Below are positions 10,690 to 23,060 of a stretch of DNA of 64,000 nucleotides, piece after piece. How positions within the stretch are numbered: position 1 is the stretch's first letter; each line of letters starts with the position of its first letter. Both the position numbers and the translations under genes were made by a program. This DNA is from Meghimatium bilineatum (taxonomy: Eukaryota > Mollusca > Gastropoda > Stylommatophora > Philomycidae). Location of the stretch: positions 66,697,354-66,761,353 of the forward strand of contig CM067322.1 in the NCBI GenBank assembly GCA_034231615.1, in the 5' to 3' direction. Under the pieces are notes generated by a model that saw nothing but the letters and a program-made list of their open reading frames with translations, had not been told where the DNA came from and made no database searches.

Positions 10690-11040
10690 GGAGGTGGTGT
10701 TGTAGTAGCTTCCACACTTGCCGTTGAGTGTAGGGGTTTGTGAAGTAGTCTGCATTCCTGAACCAGGTGTGTTTGCTCTGGTTGAAGTGTAGTCCTGTTT
10801 GTTCAAGATAGTTTTGATGTTGAATATTCATCTTTTCCTAGGTCTACTCTTGGCTCTGTATCCTGATTCCATCTTGTTATAAGCTCTTATGGGAAGTTGA
10901 TCATTCATCCTCATAAGATGTCCAAACCATTTTATCTGTTGTTTCTCTATATATTCGATGCATGTTATACCTATTATCTTTCTGCTGTTCTCACTGTGCA
11001 GTTTGTCGAGTCTGGCACATAACTATTGTGGTATTTTAGC
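10690..11040 (-). mobile_element. LINE C-terminal fragment
   Basis: The minus strand encodes RLDKLHSENSRKIIGITCIE and IKWFGHLMRMNDQLPIRAYN, then SGYRAKSRPRKR. This is the FGH.MRM C-terminal block of a LINE. A related minus-strand piece lies at 48140-48385. Confidence 0.6.
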
Positions 11041-11084
11041 TAATATTTGAACAGTCCATTTTTAGTTAGCAAAACCATAGTTTG

Positions 11085-11510
11085 GAGGAGGTTGCAGAGT
11101 TAAACCACACTCCCACAACATAGAGAGCAGGACATTTTATTTTCAGACAATTTCTTGGTTATTGACCAACATCATTGCAGGGCAGACCTATTGGTGCTTA
11201 GTCTTCCCTAGCAGAGAATGAAGGGTATACATATTGATGGTTCCTGTGGCCTGCTGGTTAAACATACATCTTATTCCTTCCTGAAGGCGTCCAGTTCTTC
11301 AACTACCACAGGGTAATTCTGAATTCTTCAGTCTCAATGTTTCTTCAATTTCTGTGTCTGCATCCAGCAGGTGCTCCTGAAGCAGTTTCAGCACATCCCC
11401 CTCCCCCTTTTCATTGTCAATGCTTATGGTATCTTGGATGCAAGTCTGTCTGCTTTCTCATTACAGCAAACAGCGGCATGTCCTGGGCAACCGAAAAACA
11501 GTTTAATAAG
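11085..11510 (-). mobile_element. LINE RNase H fragment (LINE-E like)
   Basis: The minus strand encodes GCPGHAAVCCNEKADRLASK around 11430-11495. This is the RNase H His/Asp block, comparable to CPGHAGVRGNKRTDLLAG in the LINE-E copy at about 22060. Downstream frames are broken. Confidence 0.6.
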
Positions 11511-11514
11511 TGCA

Positions 11515-13250
11515 ACCCCCCCCCAAATACTACACTATTTCGCCTTAAACAGGCCACTGCATACTGTTGGGACACCTTTACTGACTGAATACACAGATGA
11601 ATGTCTTCTTCTTCTTCTTTCGTTCACTTGAAACATGTCTATATCTGTAATTCTGTCTCCTTAATAAAACTCACTGTCTTTTGTAGTTCATACAGTGTCC
11701 CATAGAGTTTTGATTCCAGTGTTGTTTCCTCTGGCCAATACGTCTGCCTCAGCATTTCATGCTCAGAACACTCTTGAACTATATGTTTGGCACTCTGTAC
11801 TGCCTGTCCACATGTACACATGACTGTGTTGCCAATCTTGAACTTTGTATACATGTGACTGCGGAGTCGGTTGTGTCCTGTTCTGAGACGTAGAATTATA
11901 ACTTGTTCTGATCTGTTCATAATGTGATAATCATCTTGTGTTGGTGTTTATGGCTTTCTTATTGACTTGATCATCTGTTTTTTCTGATGGTAGGTGATTG
12001 GTATATCTGGTTGATCTTCGGCAGCACCTTCCTTAGCCAGTTGGTCTGCTTTTTCATTTCCTGGTATTCCACAGTGAGAGGGTATCCACTGCATGGTTAC
12101 CTTATACTGGTAAGACAATTCGCTAAGTAGTTTTTTCAAGTCTGTTAGATTTGAGACTTTCCAGACTGGAGAGCTTGAAGCACTGACCTTGCATCTGTCA
12201 GGAATACCACAGGCTGTAGGTCAGAGTTGGAGTTCAGCAGTTTTTTAGCTGCCACACTAATTGCCTGGATTTCTGCATCATAATTATTGCAGAATTTTCC
12301 CGTCGGTGTTCTGATTGTATCTCTAGGCTTGTGTGGATATTCTATATATACACCTGCACTTCCATTCCTCACAGCATTCTGTGCTGACCCATCTGTGTAT
12401 ACTCTGACCCATATATCTTGTGGATATTCCTCATCCAGGAAACTGAGGGTGACTGCCCTTCGCTGCACACTGTTCTGTTCGTCCTCGCTTAGTATTCCTT
12501 TCACATGGGTCTGAATGTATATTGGCATTCCATGGCTTTCACTCCACGGGGTTTGTTCTGGTACAGACCTTAAGGGGCTGTCAACTTCAGGTAGGTCTGT
12601 AAGTTGTCTACGGAGTCGTTTAGCTTGGTGGATAAAGCTGCTCCTTTTCAGTCACCCCATTGCTAGATTTTGGAATCTTTCCTTCATTGGATGACTTGGC
12701 ATACACTGAAACTTTTCTGCTTGAATTAGTACTTTTGTGTCTCTGCGTTCGCCAAGTGTTTGCATTCTTCCCATTTTCTGCATCTCTGCTACAGGCTTTT
12801 ATTTCATTGCTCCCAACATTATTCTAAGTGCCTGGTTTTGCACTTTATCTAGATCTTGTAATGTGGTGTTTGATGCAGGACACCACGCAGCTGAACCATA
12901 TTCCAGGTGTGGTCTTATGCCTTGCTGGTAAACTTTACTGAGTATATTTCCACTGGCTCCCCATGTGGTTCCACTTAGTTCTCTCAGGATAGCTAACTTC
13001 CTCCTGGCTTTTGTTGTTGCTTTGTTTATGTGCTGCTTCCATGTCAGCTTATCATCAAAGATGAATGTCAATGTGGATCCAGAACCCAGACTTAAGGACT
13101 GCCCAACATACACAGAACTGAGACAGCAGACCTGGCCAAAGGATACAGATTTGAGGCAATGGCTACGGGGCAGCCACTCTAACCTGGAGAAGACAGTGAA
13201 TTTCACTCTGATGACAGGCCTTACTGCAGAACAATCAAACATCATAAAAA
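11515..13250 (+). mobile_element. LINE-I 3' end, split by LINE-A
   Basis: Two plus-strand pieces, 11515-11605 and 13059-13250, form one LINE C-terminus once the LINE-A insertion is ignored. The left piece encodes FRLK.A and ends in TDEC. The right piece starts at DECQCGS and continues TELRQQTWPKDTDLRQWLRG to NLEKTVNFTLMTGLTAEQ. This is the zinc-knuckle and tail region that follows RNase H. The split point carries the TSD AGATGAATGTC. Confidence 0.75.
11606..13058 (-). mobile_element. LINE-A copy, 5'-truncated, inside LINE-I
   Basis: A minus-strand LINE-A covering the RT C-terminus, RNase H and C-terminal zinc knuckle. RNase H residues are visible: VYTDGSA, YDAEIQAI, FLTDARS and HCGIPGNEKADQLAKEG. 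The knuckle is MCTCGQAVQSAKHIVQEC. The end carries a (TTC)n/GAA tail. TSD AGATGAATGTC lies at 11595-11605 and 13059-13069, perfect over 11 bp. It is very similar to the open copy at 28759 but has a few frameshifts, for example near 12140, 12650 and 13060. Confidence 0.92.
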
Positions 13251-15820
13251 CATGAAGTAATTAATTTATCTTTTTTATATAATTTTTAAATATAATTATG
13301 CATATTCTTAAGGTAGTAAACATCCCCCTGTTTAGTCTGTCATGAATATGGCCCTGCACATTATCAACATGATATGCAATGAGTTTATTTGTTGCAAATT
13401 TTAGCAAGAGCTAAAGAAAGAAAATCTGCTAAATGTCATGCCTGAGTTATCACATAATATTAACACATCATCATTGTAGGCCTATATTTTCTATCATTTT
13501 ATAATAAATATAACAAAACAATAAGAATACTGAGTTTAGCAGTGGATGTAACTACCCCAGTGCAATCAGTCTAAAAACTACAAATAGCTTCTATTAGCAA
13601 AATGCTGCAAATATAACTGACAGCCTAGTTTATAATCACTCAGTGATGACTGACCTAACCATTACCTTTACGACGCTTTTGTTAAATCTGTTCGACAAAA
13701 TTTTAATGCCGGTTATCAACCATTGTCGCGTTAATTCATCCAATGATATATCGTGTTAAAAAGACGTACCACAGCCTGATTGGTTAATGCTCATAGTTGG
13801 GGGTATGCGCAATTGAAGCCGGTACATTTCTACACCCGTTATGTTCATTTTGAGCATGTCTTAGTAGCAGTTACATGTTGTAATCAAATTAATCTGACCA
13901 CATCTGCACACCGGTACGATGCCACGATGCTGAATCGGCTTAATAGACATTTGTTTCATCGTATTTTAAATAAAATAATAATGAATTGTGGCTTGAATCA
14001 TGAATTATTGGGTTATTTAGTTCCACAGCAGTGAATATACAGAATGCTGTATTGGTTTGGGGACTTGTAGAGGTTTGATAAATATTATGAAGTGGCACTA
14101 AATATGACTATGCCTAGGTTCCAAGAAAATTTTACTGCAAATCTACATATTTTATAGTTCCCCCAGCAATATTTTGATAATTTTGCAATGAAAGAACATA
14201 AATACAACAGATTTGTGTGTGATTTATAGTGTACAGTGTTGCCAAACTGTACAAACCTACAAGAAAGGTAAATTATTTTTTAATAAAAATTGTTCACTTT
14301 ATTTGTTATAAAATATTTTTTTTTTTTTTTGAAAAACGTCTTTACCACTTTCTCACACGTCTGGTATCACATATGCATGTACCGAAATTACACCAATATA
14401 TGCAGAATTCTTTATTTATATGTGCAAGTATTATTTAAATATCTCTAACAACCAAAAAGTTATCACGTTTTCAAAACAGCCACCAACAAAAACGCAAATT
14501 CTTAAAAATAATCAGGTGGGCTAAAGGATAAAGCAGCATTATTCTACTAAAATGTACTGAATAACAGTAATTAATAATAATTGTGTCAAGTAGCTCCAGT
14601 CCCTCGAGTATTTTATGGTCATGCACCCTGATATAACCAAGATGGATTCAAATTAAGATTATTTTTTTTAATGTCTAGCAAAAAGGAGGCTTAGAACCCC
14701 CAAATCAACCCCACTGCAAAAATGTATGGTAGGGCCTATATGTTTTCTCAAACAGGTTTATATGAAATAAATAGATCTAGCTAGGGCCTATGTAAAGTTT
14801 AATATTTACACTCTCACTATGCCTAGCAGTTAATTCCTAACTGCAACTTGTAACTGCGGTTTTTTTTCATCAATTGACCTTTTGTTTTTGTTAAATTTGC
14901 ATGACTAATATTTAAAGGAAGAGACACTCCAACGACAATCTACTAAATTAGATACAACAACAGTATTACTGGATATACAATACATCTTGTCAGTACTGTA
15001 CTGTACTACTGACATTAACTGTATGATATATCAACATGAAGTAAATATCTACATGAGTAAATTATTCTAGCCCTCCTACATATGATTGGATACAATGGTG
15101 TACCGGACTGTGTGTACCGTGCATGTGCAGCTTCACCCTTTCACAATAATAAAGGATGATCTTGTCAAATCCGCCATTCGAGTATTAATAAATCTTTAAC
15201 ACAAATGACAAATGTATCTTACTCTTAAGATATAGGCTAGTATTATAAATATAACTAATTGGTCTTACGTACAGTGTACACAGTACAGTACTAGACTTTA
15301 CTCTTGCTAGTCTTACCCGCGAAATTAGTGTGACGATATCCCGATATCATAATTATATATAATTTGTTATTATTGGTTTTTAAATTTATATTATTTATGT
15401 TGTGGTATAATTATAATAGTAGCAAACACAGACTCAAAAAGTATTGTTATAAGCCGAGTATTGTCGTGGATTAAAATACATAAAACATAAGATGATGTGT
15501 TCGTGAAGTATGCAATATATCATTATATATGACTACTGTGTTTTGTTAGCAGGACGAATTGTGTGCTGTGTGTAGTCAGTGTAGACTAGACGTTCACTAG
15601 ACTAGACTATCTGTTTAGTTGGGCACGCAGAAAGCTGACACAAACGCTGACTAACCAATAAACAATACATATGCAATCTTTAGTACTTGTCTACTTTTCA
15701 TAAGTCGTAAATATAACACATGGTAACGTTATGTAACACTTACATTCAAATTAACTATCAATTTATTTTAACTCGGTTCACAAATGCTTAATATCCATTC
15801 GAGCTGCTGGGACTAAAATA
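13251..15820. other. Repeat-poor interval, no gene supported
   Basis: AT-rich, with poly-T at 14321-14331 and an ATTATA palindrome patch near 15350. Open frames such as 13780-14034 show no motif that I know. There is no LINE, SINE or exon signature. It ends in a short GC-richer stretch with promoter-like motifs (15821-15839), so it could be an upstream intergenic region. Confidence 0.45.
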
Positions 15821-15839
15821 TGACGTCATAGCATGGCGG
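15821..15839 (+). promoter_or_regulatory. CRE plus YY1-like promoter motif pair
   Basis: A perfect CRE palindrome TGACGTCA at 15821-15828 is followed 4 bp later by ATGGCGG (15833-15839), the YY1 core often found at TATA-less housekeeping starts. ATG 15833 opens MADTLTSAKMLAQGQ and runs into CC|GTGAGG, a good donor site, at about 15879-15880. This could be a first coding exon, but I found no partner exon. Joining to the TMEM160 acceptor at 34819 would give a quick stop, so it would not extend TMEM160. Confidence 0.35.
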
Positions 15840-15949
15840 ACACACTAACAAGCGCCAAAATGTTAGCACAAGGCCAGCCGTGAGGTCGCGTGGTTGCTAG
15901 ACTATGGGACCCCAAAGTGTCATATATGTGAATTGCACAAACTAATTTA

Positions 15950-16235
15950 CGGGTATTTTTTTTCTGTTTCTTTTGTTCGCCTGCATGGAACATGCTTATA
16001 TCTGAAATTTTGTTTATTTTATAAACTTGACTGTGTTTTGTAACTCGTACAGAGGTCCGCAGAGTTTTTCTTCCAGTGTTGTTTCTCTGGGTCAGTATTT
16101 CATATTCCTGAAGAATTTCTTTGGTGCCTGAAGTGCATGTACACATGACCGTTTGTCAATCTTGAACTTTGTATACATGTGGCTGCAGAGTGACAACTTA
16201 TTATGGTCTATTCATAATTTGGTAGTCATCTTGTG
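15950..16235 (-). mobile_element. LINE-A 3' end fragment
   Basis: The minus strand shows the LINE-A C-terminus (MCTC then NNTGRKTLRTSV.VTKHSQVYKI), an older relative of MCTCGQ...ETELQI, and its GAACAAAAGAAAC tail. It is mutated and lacks everything 5' of the zinc knuckle. Confidence 0.7.
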
Positions 16236-16304
16236 TTTGACTAAACAGCGAACACACACACACAGAATTATTGAATTGAAGCATATCATATAGAGGACAT
16301 AATA

Positions 16305-16500
16305 CTTATTCTTGATTAGGAACATGCGTCACAGTACTGGGGGCATTCCCATATATGCTCTGCTTGCCGTTCCGTCAGCCATCTAAAAGTGAAAAGTGTA
16401 TAAGCTCAGTGTCCCAGTAAGTTGCTGATTACGCGTTATTCTGATCTTTCCGGAGAGGGTTTCACTTTCTCCCATCAACCTCATACTGAGGATAATCTAA
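16305..16500 (-). mobile_element. LINE-E 3' UTR fragment
   Basis: This matches 6630-6870 and 21745 onward in TTCTTGATTAGGAACATGCG, GCCATCTAAAAGTG and GTTTCACTTTCTCCC. From 16500 to 16790 only AT-rich DNA is seen. It includes GGTCCATGGGCTCATGCCC near 16690, whose reverse complement recurs near 25535. Confidence 0.5.
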
Positions 16501-16789
16501 TTGTGTAACTATTACCGATGCTATTTTTTTAGGAAAAAAGGTGTGTATACGATTAGTTTGCGAAAAAATGTCTATGTTGTGTATGTTTTTAGTGGCAACA
16601 TCCCCCCCCCACCCGAAATAACACACAAAAAGACAATTCATTACTTCGAAAATATTTATAAAAATATTGATGGCTGGTTGCTGATCCAGCGGTCCATGGG
16701 CTCATGCCCTTTGACCTATATAAAATATTGATATATGAGACGTATCTTTAAAAAGTCCATAGACAGCCAAGGAAACTAATGTAGTAGTT

Positions 16790-17090
16790 CTCAGAGATGT
16801 TGGGGGTAAAACTACAAATTATAGTGTAAATTCGAAACAGACAATCAAGATTTTTAGGGCGTGTGATTAGAAACGTAAAACTTGAACATTTAGTAACCAC
16901 CGGAAAGATCAAGGGTAGAAGAGACAGAGGAAGACAAAGAGAGAAATTTCTGGATGGGTTATCACTGTGACACTAAAAGCAGTCACCAACTGAACTTACT
17001 AACAACAAAAGAGACAACAAAATTCGCTGAGAGTTGTGGAGAAGCATTATCGTCGTCTATGCCACTTGGCATGGCACTTGATTGATTGAT
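16790..17090 (+). mobile_element. LINE-C 3' end fragment
   Basis: The plus strand encodes the C-terminal block FLGRVIRNVKLEHLVTTGKI then KGRRDRGRQREKFLDGL, as in LINE-C at 19632-19985, and ends ...GGCACTTGATTGATTGAT, the (TTGA)n tail. It has one premature stop and a few indels. From 17100 to 17540 I see no gene. Confidence 0.75.
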
Positions 17091-17544
17091 CTTTAAAAAA
17101 AATTGATATTTGGCGAGAAAGCTTCTTTTTTCCCGTAGCTCATTTGTTCCCTTACCTCATCTGGACTCAAAGTTCTGAATCGTATTTTTTGGAATATATG
17201 TATTACATAAGGTTTAACCATAATCTCAGCACAACTAACTCGGCATTGAAAATGCTTTCTACTATAGCATTCACAATACATACATTATATGGAGAAAGCA
17301 AACCATTCTCTTAATTAGTCCTGTGCGATGATCCACACATCGTCACTACCTTGGTTGATGCCTCTGATCATTGACCACTATGCGTATACTTTGATTCGCC
17401 AGCCAATAAAAATAATGATAAAAGTGTCATCATCCAATATAAATGACGTTTGTGATCAACACGAAAGATTACAACGGGACAGGCATTCACGTAAGCGGTC
17501 GTCTTAATTGGGAAACTAGATACCTAGTTTTGTTTGAAAATTGA

Positions 17545-17700
17545 AAATATTTCTTACATCTGACGGGAATTGAACCAGGTCCGTTCTAACAGCACCGAAT
17601 TGCTTTGCAACACAAGTAAACAGGTTTTCCGTACTTGACCAATCACATCCCCCAAAAAAAGATGTGATCTCATCAAAACATCCAACCTGTGTACTCAAGT
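17545..17700 (-). mobile_element. tRNA-derived SINE remnant
   Basis: The minus strand contains GACCTGGTTCAATTCCCGTC, a good B box, preceded by AAGCAATTCGGTGCTG. A similar head recurs near 61060. The ends are not resolved. Confidence 0.45.
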
Positions 17701-17724
17701 CGCTGAGAACGGACCAATCGAAAC

Positions 17725-19450
17725 AATGACTATTACAACATCAACGAATAGCCCGTACAAGTATTTAAGTATCCTCAGGAACACAAACGTAGAACGTTCA
17801 TATTTGAACTACAAGGACCTGAAGGCCTTCTTGTCTGACTACGGTTATACGACAAGAAAACACTTAGTTATGCATACATAGAATACGTCAGACCCATATT
17901 AGACTATAATCTTCCCTTGCAGGCCATATCATCAAAAAGCTCTTGAACGCCGTACAAAGCCATGCTCTCCGCTTCATTTGTGGTGGCATGAGATCAACAC
18001 CAATCAATGCAAACATAGAGTCACTAGACATTAGAAGAAAAAAGTAAACTATAAAAGCTGTGGAAAGATACAAACGACTCCCACAAAACCATTATAACAA
18101 AGAATTAGTAAATAAATGGACAAGCAACACAAGACTAAATCAAACATCCTTCAGTACAGCTAGCAGAAGACGTAAACAAGAAACACGACCTCCCTGAACA
18201 TAGAGAGGAATCTGAAAGAGCATCAAATATCCTCCTGCATCCCTCATTTTGTTTTATTAAATGAAGTTAGCGCATAGGGCAGAGGTCAGATCTCTCCAAT
18301 TCTGTCTGTTCAAAGCTATTCTGTGCAGTTCTTGAATAGTATGAATATTTATTGTTTTACTTTCTTCTGAGTGTTTCTTTTGGTCTACCCCTGACATTTG
18401 TTTTCGAAAATCAGTCATTTCATTTCTGAAAATAAAGAGCTTTTCCAGCTCTCATATCCATATGATAGCATTGGAATAACGCAGGAATTAAATACGCGTA
18501 TTTTTGTGCGTGTGCTGATTGATTTTGACTCCAGACATTAGACAATCTGTTAAAGGCACTTGATGCTAGTGCAATGCGAGTTGTAATTTCTGTCATTATA
18601 TCACCGTCGAGGCATCCCTCATAATGTCCCAAATAATTACTACACTAATTGACAAATCAGTAACAAAGACAACAAACCAAAACACCCTTAAGTCTATTGC
18701 ACTAGAGACTATCGACTCCTACCCCAAGAATTGAATCCCAGCTTACACAGATGGGTCAGCCTTCAAAGCCACCGTCATTGCAGGATAAGGCTCTCTCATA
18801 GTCCTCCCTGGCAAAATATCAATAAAGATATCTACTCCTTGTTGAGAATTCTGCAAAATGATGCAGAGGTGGGAGCAATACCAGAAAGACTCTCATACAT
18901 CACCACCAAATACAATAACGATGCAAGATCCAAAAGAAACCTAGTAATATTCACTGACTACTTAATATGAAGATTGTGTCTGCTCTATAAACCCTTGAAA
19001 ACAAGAATTCAATAGCAGAGAAAACTATAAGCAACATATTTCAAGCTACAAACATACTTACATCCTATGGCATCAATACTACACTACAGTGAATACCAGG
19101 CCACACAGGTATCAGTGGGAATGAAAGTGCTGGCAAAAAAGTGAGAAAGTATGCATCAACCAGGAATTCCCACCAACCTTAGAGCAGCTCAACGCTTTAT
19201 CTGCAACAACTGTACACAACAATGGATGGCCCGCTGGCTTAAAAGGAAGAGTGCTATATTTAGACATGTCCCAACCAAATCCACACGACAGCATAAATAG
19301 ACTACACTGCAAAGATCAAACCACAATATTTAGGCTGCGAACAACACATGTACAACTTAACAAAACTCTATAAAGAATTACAGCAGACCATACACCACGC
19401 TGCCACCACTACAACAAAGAGAAGTAAACAATAAAACACCACCTTATTGA
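17725..19450 (+). mobile_element. LINE-G remnant (RT end, RNase H)
   Basis: A plus-strand remnant. It encodes EYVRPILDYN (RT thumb) near 17880, a split NAVQSHALRFICGGMRSTPI block, then AYTDGSAFKAT (RNase H first Asp) near 18745 and QWIPGHTGISGNESAG-like words near 19090-19125. It has many stops. A minus-strand LINE fragment (18245-18640) sits inside it. A better copy of the same family is at 35540-37005. Confidence 0.65.
18245..18640 (-). mobile_element. LINE fragment nested in LINE-G
   Basis: The minus strand encodes GDIMTEITTRIALASSAFNR then LSNVWSQN, the post-RT 'EI..RI..A..AF..L' helix of LINEs that lack RNase H. Its last part (GCGCATAGGGCAGAGGTCAG) recurs at 45432-45455. It interrupts the plus-strand LINE-G open regions. 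Confidence 0.6.
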
Positions 19451-19623
19451 ATGCCCTGCACTATAAGACATACGAAAACAACTATTACACCAAACCCCTC
19501 CATCACCAGCATCCTTTATACAAACACAACACAGCTGAAGAACACATGCACCTACCACCACCTGACACAAGGAAGAAAGAGTGACAGCTCGCAACCCCGA
19601 GGATCCGTTAAGTAAGTACTCAA

Positions 19624-20935
19624 TCAATCAATCAAGTGCCATGCCGACTGGCGTAGGCGATCATGTTTCTCCACGACTCTCTGTCTCTTGTGTTGTCAAT
19701 AAGCTCGGTTAGTGAGCTTCTACCGTGCCACGATACAAGCCCATCTAGTAACTTTTCTCTTTGTCGACCTCTATCTCTTCTCCCTTTGATCTTTCCAGTG
19801 GTTATTAAGTGTTCAAGCTGTATTCTTCTCAGCACATGCCCTAGAAACCTTGACTGTCTGCCTCTAATGTTTGATATGATTGATCTTTTTACGCCAGCAT
19901 CAATGAGAACCTCTGCATTAGTTTTCTTGGCTGTCCATGGTATTTTCATCATTCTTCTCAGAAACCACATTTCTGTAGCCTCCAATTCACTTTGAATTTT
20001 CTTGTTTATAGTCTATGCTTCACACCCATAAAAAAGAATTGGTTCGATGTAACATCTCAGCACCCGAATTCGGGTCTGCATTGATAGACTTCCATTGCAA
20101 AAAATGATTTTTTTTTTATGAATGCTGATTTGGCTTGTGCTGTTCGGCTCTTTATCTCACTTGAGCATCTACCTTCTGATGTTAACAGGGTGCCAAGATA
20201 TTTCACTTTTTCAACTTGTGCCAATTTTGTGTTATTAATTATTATGTTGCATCTTGGTGGTGTATGTCTCTTTGATACAACCATTATTTCTGTTTTCTTC
20301 TTGTTTAAACTGAGGCCTTTGTTTTCACTTTCCTTCACTACTTTATCTAATAGGGATTGCAGTTCTTGTTCGCTTCCTGCGATCAGTACTGTGTCATCAG
20401 CATATCTCAAGTTATTTATATTGTATCCTCCCACTTTTATTTCGGACATATCTTCTATATTTCGCATAATGTATTCTGTATACAGGGAGAAAAGGTCCGG
20501 TGACATTACACAACCTTGCCTGACACCCATTTCTATCTTTTGAAATCTACCTATAGTGTTGTTAACTCTCATCGCAGCTGTTTGTTTCCAATACATATTT
20601 TTTTACTATTCTTAGATCGTTCCCATCAACGTTAAGACTTTCTAGCAATTTTATAATCTCTGAATGCTTCACTTTGTCAAATGCTTTGCTGTAATCTATG
20701 AAGCACAGATAAAGGTCCTTACTATATATAGGGCATTTCTTGTGCCTTTTCCTTCTACGAATCCGCATTGTTCGTCTGCTATCTCTGGTTTTATTTTTCC
20801 TCTTATACGCCTCCTTATTATGCGCAGTAGAATCTTGGTCATCTGACTCAACAGACTGATTGTTCTGTGGTCTTCGCAATCTACTGCACCAGGTTTCTTT
20901 GGTAGGGCTATGAAAATTGATTGTAGCAAAGTAAG
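19624..20935 (-). mobile_element. LINE-C, RT to 3' end
   Basis: A minus-strand LINE without RNase H. The RT blocks run in order: ALPKKPGAVDCEDHRTISLL, LYLCFIDYSKAFDKVKHSEI, MGVRQGCVMSPDLFSLYTEY, NLRYADDTVLIAGSEQELQ and KYLGTLLTSEGRC. The C-terminal block is EATEMWFLRRMMKIPWTAKK through FLGHVLRR then KGRRDRGRQREKLLDGL. The tail is (TGAT/TTGA)n at 19624-19637. Several frameshifts separate four open segments. There is no endonuclease, so it is 5'-truncated. The clade is probably RTE-like, but I am unsure. Confidence 0.88.
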
Positions 20936-20949
20936 TACTACTTAAACAT

Positions 20950-21113
20950 AAAAAAGCTCGTCGAAAACAGATGTGTCAGGATATTGGCGCAAATAAAACG
21001 GCGACACAACGCATTTCCATTCTCTGGACTACATCCCGTCGGAAATCTCGTAGGACCATTGTCCTGCTACAAGATAGATCCAGTGGAAGTTTGAGAATGA
21101 ACACTGAAGAAGA
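20950..21113 (+). mobile_element. SINE-B copy
   Basis: A sense SINE-B next to the 5' end of LINE-C: CGAAAACAGATGTGTCAGG, TTGGCGCAAATAAAACGGCG, CATTTCCATTCTCTGGACTA and AATGAACACTGAAGAAGAAT. The head is slightly altered, and the TSD is not clear. Confidence 0.75.
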
Positions 21114-21489
21114 ATGATAAATAAGTATACACAAATTAAAATTGATATACCTTTTACATTAACTTTTATATTACATACATGGAAAATATTGGAAGTAAAA
21201 AAAAAGCGTGGACGTTTTATACGTTGTTGTTCAATATGGACTTTTGTAAGAAAGTAACATATATAATTAAACGCAATGAATACACCGACACCTGTGTTGT
21301 CAGGACTCGAAAGGGAAACAATGAATAATAACAGTTACCTGCCATCAGGACCGTACGGTAGATTTTCTCAGTATGATACAAGTCTTCGAAATGCAGCGCC
21401 ACCTCTTCCCCCCTCCCCCAATAGTTTTTCTTCGAAAAGCCGCCCCTTTCAATGTATCTTAATTGGTGCCGCCTGATCCGGATGTCTCT

Positions 21490-21742
21490 CTGCATAATAG
21501 CATGGTACGGTCTTACCTGTCATGCATGTCGCGGGAGGCGACTAAGGTTATTTTGGGGTGAGTTGGCTTCCTCCATACCATAAAGAGTTAAAGTATTTCA
21601 GAATCCATGCTAACGTCGGATGTATCAGACAGAAAGGCGCAGATATCACAGCACAACTGTAAACAATAACACGCGGCATTACGTTATTCAGACTACATTC
21701 GGCTAATCTGCAGGAGTTTGAGAGCAACCGCAGAATAAGATA
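21490..21742 (+). mobile_element. SINE-A copy, sense
   Basis: A sense SINE-A: TGCATGTCGCGGGAGGCGAC then TAAGG, ATGCTAACGTCGGATGTATC, AAAGGCGCAGATATC and CGGCTAATCTGCAGGAGTTT then GAGAGCAACCGCAGAATAAG. It is moderately diverged. The CATGTCG..GGCGACTAA block is the core shared with gastropod SINEs as I recall them. Confidence 0.7.
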
Positions 21743-21744
21743 AT

Positions 21745-23060
21745 GATGAAAGAAGAAGAAAGTGCTCCGCCCTCCGTTCCAGCAGCCATCCCAGTGCATG
21801 TAAACTTCCGGTCAGGTATTGATTTTGCGTGATCTTCGAGGCCTTAAGCAAAATTACTTTTACTTCCCTCCACTCTAGATACTCCCATATCTAACATTCT
21901 CTGTATGTGTACGTTCTCAGCCTCATTGACATCATTTATCTTGAAATGAATTACTGCCTTCATTAATTCTTCTTTATCTATTCTCAGCAATGTGCCGTCT
22001 ATCGCCGCATTGCCTGCCAATAAGTCGGTTCTCTTGTTTCCCCTGACCCCAGCATGACCAGGACAGTATATCCATGTAATGCTCCGAACAATTGAGTTGT
22101 TCAATAAGTCCCACCATTCTTTTCTCATCATGTACTTTTCTATCTTCTGCAGCATGCCTTGAGAGTCTGTATTACCGCGTGTGTTGATGTATCAGTTAAT
22201 CAACCAATTAAGAGCTGCTGCAACTTCCTCTATTTTCATCCTCATGCTCGATTGACAGTAGAGCATGCAGGAGATTTCTCAACCAACTTCATGCCATTTC
22301 TGTAGGCAACAAATCCCCAACCGCGTTTATTTGTATTTCTGTTAACTGAGCCATCTGTGTATAATATTATGTCTTGTAGTTTCGGGTGTAGCTAGGCGAG
22401 TTCATGCACTGTAACCTGGGCCCTGACATCCATCCATTTTCGACACACTTTATCTATATAGTTGTATTATAGCTTTAGTCGGTGATTTCTTCTAGTATCT
22501 ACCTCCACCCATTCACTGCCCTTTCATATTTCTTTAAATTCACATACTCCTTGTAGTGTGTCTTCAGCCTCTGCCATCCATGATCTGGCACTCTTGATTC
22601 GTTTTCCCTTTGACTCATCTAGACGTTGGTGTAATGGGTGGTGGTCGTATTATGTCACTTTACGACCTAACCTGGGCTACCTGATGTCGCACTATAATAC
22701 TGCGGAGATCAATCATAAATCTCATAGAAGAGATGGATGTATCCTTAGAACACCCCAGTACCGCTCTCATTACCTCATTTTGGACGTTTTCTAATCTATC
22801 GACTTGTGTCTGTGACAGTGTTAGTAGACGAAGGTCATGATCTATGATAGATAGCATCGTCACTTGTAGAAGTAGAAACAGTACCTATTGCTGCATGTCG
22901 AAGGTTGTCATAACCTTGATAACACTGATCCCTCTTTTAACCTTCTGGATCATATTTGTGATGTGTTTATTGAATTAGAGACTTCCATCAAAGGTTATCC
23001 CAAGCTATTTAAGGTCATGTTCTCTTTCACTGAATGAACCCATGTAACTGACAGATTTGG
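21745..23060 (-). mobile_element. LINE-E, RT end to 3' UTR
   Basis: The longest LINE-E copy, on the minus strand. It encodes SQTQVDRLENVQNEVMRAVL then GCSKDTSISSMRFM (RT thumb) at about 22700-22810. Next comes the DGS region near 22350 and the RNase H block WIYCPGHAGVRGNKRTDLLA at about 22010-22070, ending with VEGSKSNFA. Several stops separate the pieces. The 3' UTR here matches 6630, 16305 and 31625. Confidence 0.75.

Noticed and set aside
15833-15880. First exon of TMEM160
   Set aside because: Joining its GTGAGG donor to the acceptor at 34819 gives a stop after a few codons. TMEM160 has a separate ATG preceded by an in-frame stop.
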